Shown piece by piece: positions 63,337 through 64,000 of a DNA stretch of 64,000 bases. Source of the DNA: Bradyrhizobium xenonodulans (GTDB lineage: Bacteria; Pseudomonadota; Alphaproteobacteria; Rhizobiales; Xanthobacteraceae); NCBI RefSeq assembly GCF_027594865.1, contig NZ_CP089391.1, positions 6,292,501-6,356,500 of the forward strand, read 5' to 3'. Within the stretch, counting starts at the first letter, position 1; each line of letters begins with the position of its first letter. The notes under the pieces are model-generated. The model was not told the DNA's origin and made no database searches. It saw only the letters and a program-made list of their open reading frames with translations. The position numbers and the translations under genes were made by a program.

Positions 63337-64000
63337 CTAGGTAGCAAAGAGATAATCGCTGCTATGAACACCAGCGGACGTAGCGATGCCCTTCAGCGTA
63401 ATTAGTTCGTTGTGACCGTCCAATCCGGAGTGGATTTGCCAAATAGAATCAGCACCTGCGGCGCTGAAGAAGGTAAATGTCGCACCTTGCGCTGCCGTAC
63501 CGAAACCCTCAAAATCGATAGAGTCTCCAGCTGCGGCGCCATTGCCGGCAAAGTCAGAGATTGTGGCACCATTGGCAAGAGCTGCTTTGAACTTAAATTG
63601 GTCGTTGCCCTCTCCCCCGATAAGGGTGTTCGCTCCTCCATTTGCAACGAGGATATCGTCGCCGCCGCGGCCGTCCAATATTACACTTCCCGATTTGCCG
63701 CTAATCTGATCGCCAAAATCTGAGCCGCGCACTGCAGCAACTCCTGTGAACGTGTCAGTCCCGACGTGTGCGAGGTCACCACTTGCAAGGCTCGTGGAAG
63801 TTCCAGTGCTGAGGTCTACGTTGACGCCGCCGGCAGCGTGATAGAACGCGATACGAGTGTTGCCGTTTCCCGTGATGGTGTCGTTGCCTGCCTCCCCCTC
63901 AAACTCGTTTAGCGTGCCATTGCTGCCGGCGTTCACGCTTGAACCGCTGAAGCCCGTTGCAGTAAAAGTGTCAGCGAAATTGGTCCCCCGGATGGATTCG
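63337..64000 (-). CDS. RTX-type calcium-binding repeat protein, C-terminal part (cut by window edge)
   Basis: Open minus-strand frame from the right edge to a stop at 63337, at least 220 residues. It contains haemolysin-type nonapeptide repeats (GGDDILVANGGANTLIGGEGNDQF and the preceding EGEAGNDTITGNGN), regions such as NFADTFTATGF and a C-terminal segment FKFKAALANGATISDFAGNG then DSIDFEGF. Such proteins are secreted by type I systems using a C-terminal signal. The start lies outside the window; no exporter genes are visible here. Confidence 0.85.
   Translation of the reverse strand, partial: ESIRGTNFADTFTATGFSGSSVNAGSNGTLNEFEGEAGNDTITGNGNTRIAFYHAAGGVNVDLSTGTSTSLASGDLAHVGTDTFTGVAAVRGSDFGDQISGKSGSVILDGRGGDDILVANGGANTLIGGEGNDQFKFKAALANGATISDFAGNGAAAGDSIDFEGFGTAAQGATFTFFSAAGADSIWQIHSGLDGHNELITLKGIATSAGVHSSDYLFAT

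Overview
The window looks like chromosomal DNA of a Bradyrhizobium-type alphaproteobacterium. GC content is high, third codon positions are GC-rich, the flagellar genes include the rhizobial set motC, motE, flbT and flaF, and dispersed repeats familiar from Bradyrhizobium intergenic regions are present. No rRNA, tRNA or CRISPR array was recognised.

Region 1 (1-32129) is a nearly complete flagellar locus with small flagellins of about 310 residues, FlbT/FlaF and MotA/B/C/E, which fits the thin lateral flagellum (laf) system of Bradyrhizobium. Transcription units, by gene order and overlaps, are: flhA; flgE-flgK-flgL-flaF-flbT-flgD-fliQ; fliF-fliH-motB-motC-fliK-lytic transglycosylase; three separate flagellin genes; motE-flgH-fliL-fliP; flgB-flgC-fliE-flgG-flgA-flgI; motA-fliM-DUF6468-like-fliN-fliG-flhB (all minus strand); and DUF1217-flgF-fliI (plus strand, divergent from motA). 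Reading by eye, a related motif with core GCGCAAGCtTCG, often followed by CTA, lies in front of each of these ten units. The three flagellin genes also share a 50-base 5' leader whose end is complementary to their Shine-Dalgarno sequence. This suggests post-transcriptional control, plausibly by FlbT.

Region 2 (32130-36170) is repeat-rich. It holds a MarR-type regulator with a cysteine cluster, an IS110-like remnant, a degenerate dispersed repeat, REP-like palindromes and a PanE/ApbA-type reductase.

Region 3 (36171-49448) is metabolic and transport DNA. It contains a HerA/DUF87-type ATPase and a nickel/cobalt transporter with a candidate NikR operator. A seven-gene minus-strand operon follows, in order: luciferase-like monooxygenase, CMD-domain protein, AhpD-like protein, branched-chain-type ABC binding protein, fused LivHM permease, LivG and LivF. 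Then come an orphan MetQ-like binding protein, a small membrane protein and a Tat-exported peptide-type ABC binding protein.

Region 4 (49449-64000) looks like accessory DNA. It has two DUF2934 proteins and a tyrosine integrase preceded by a perfect 16-bp inverted repeat. It also has small orphan genes, a PilZ protein, a frameshifted ParB-like remnant, a GGDEF-EAL protein divergent from a phosphate-binding-type periplasmic protein, and a ferredoxin-type reductase paired with a cytochrome b561/ethylbenzene-dehydrogenase-like fusion. The C-terminal part of an RTX-type protein runs off the right edge.

All calls come from reading the sequence and from remembered family features; no database search was run.
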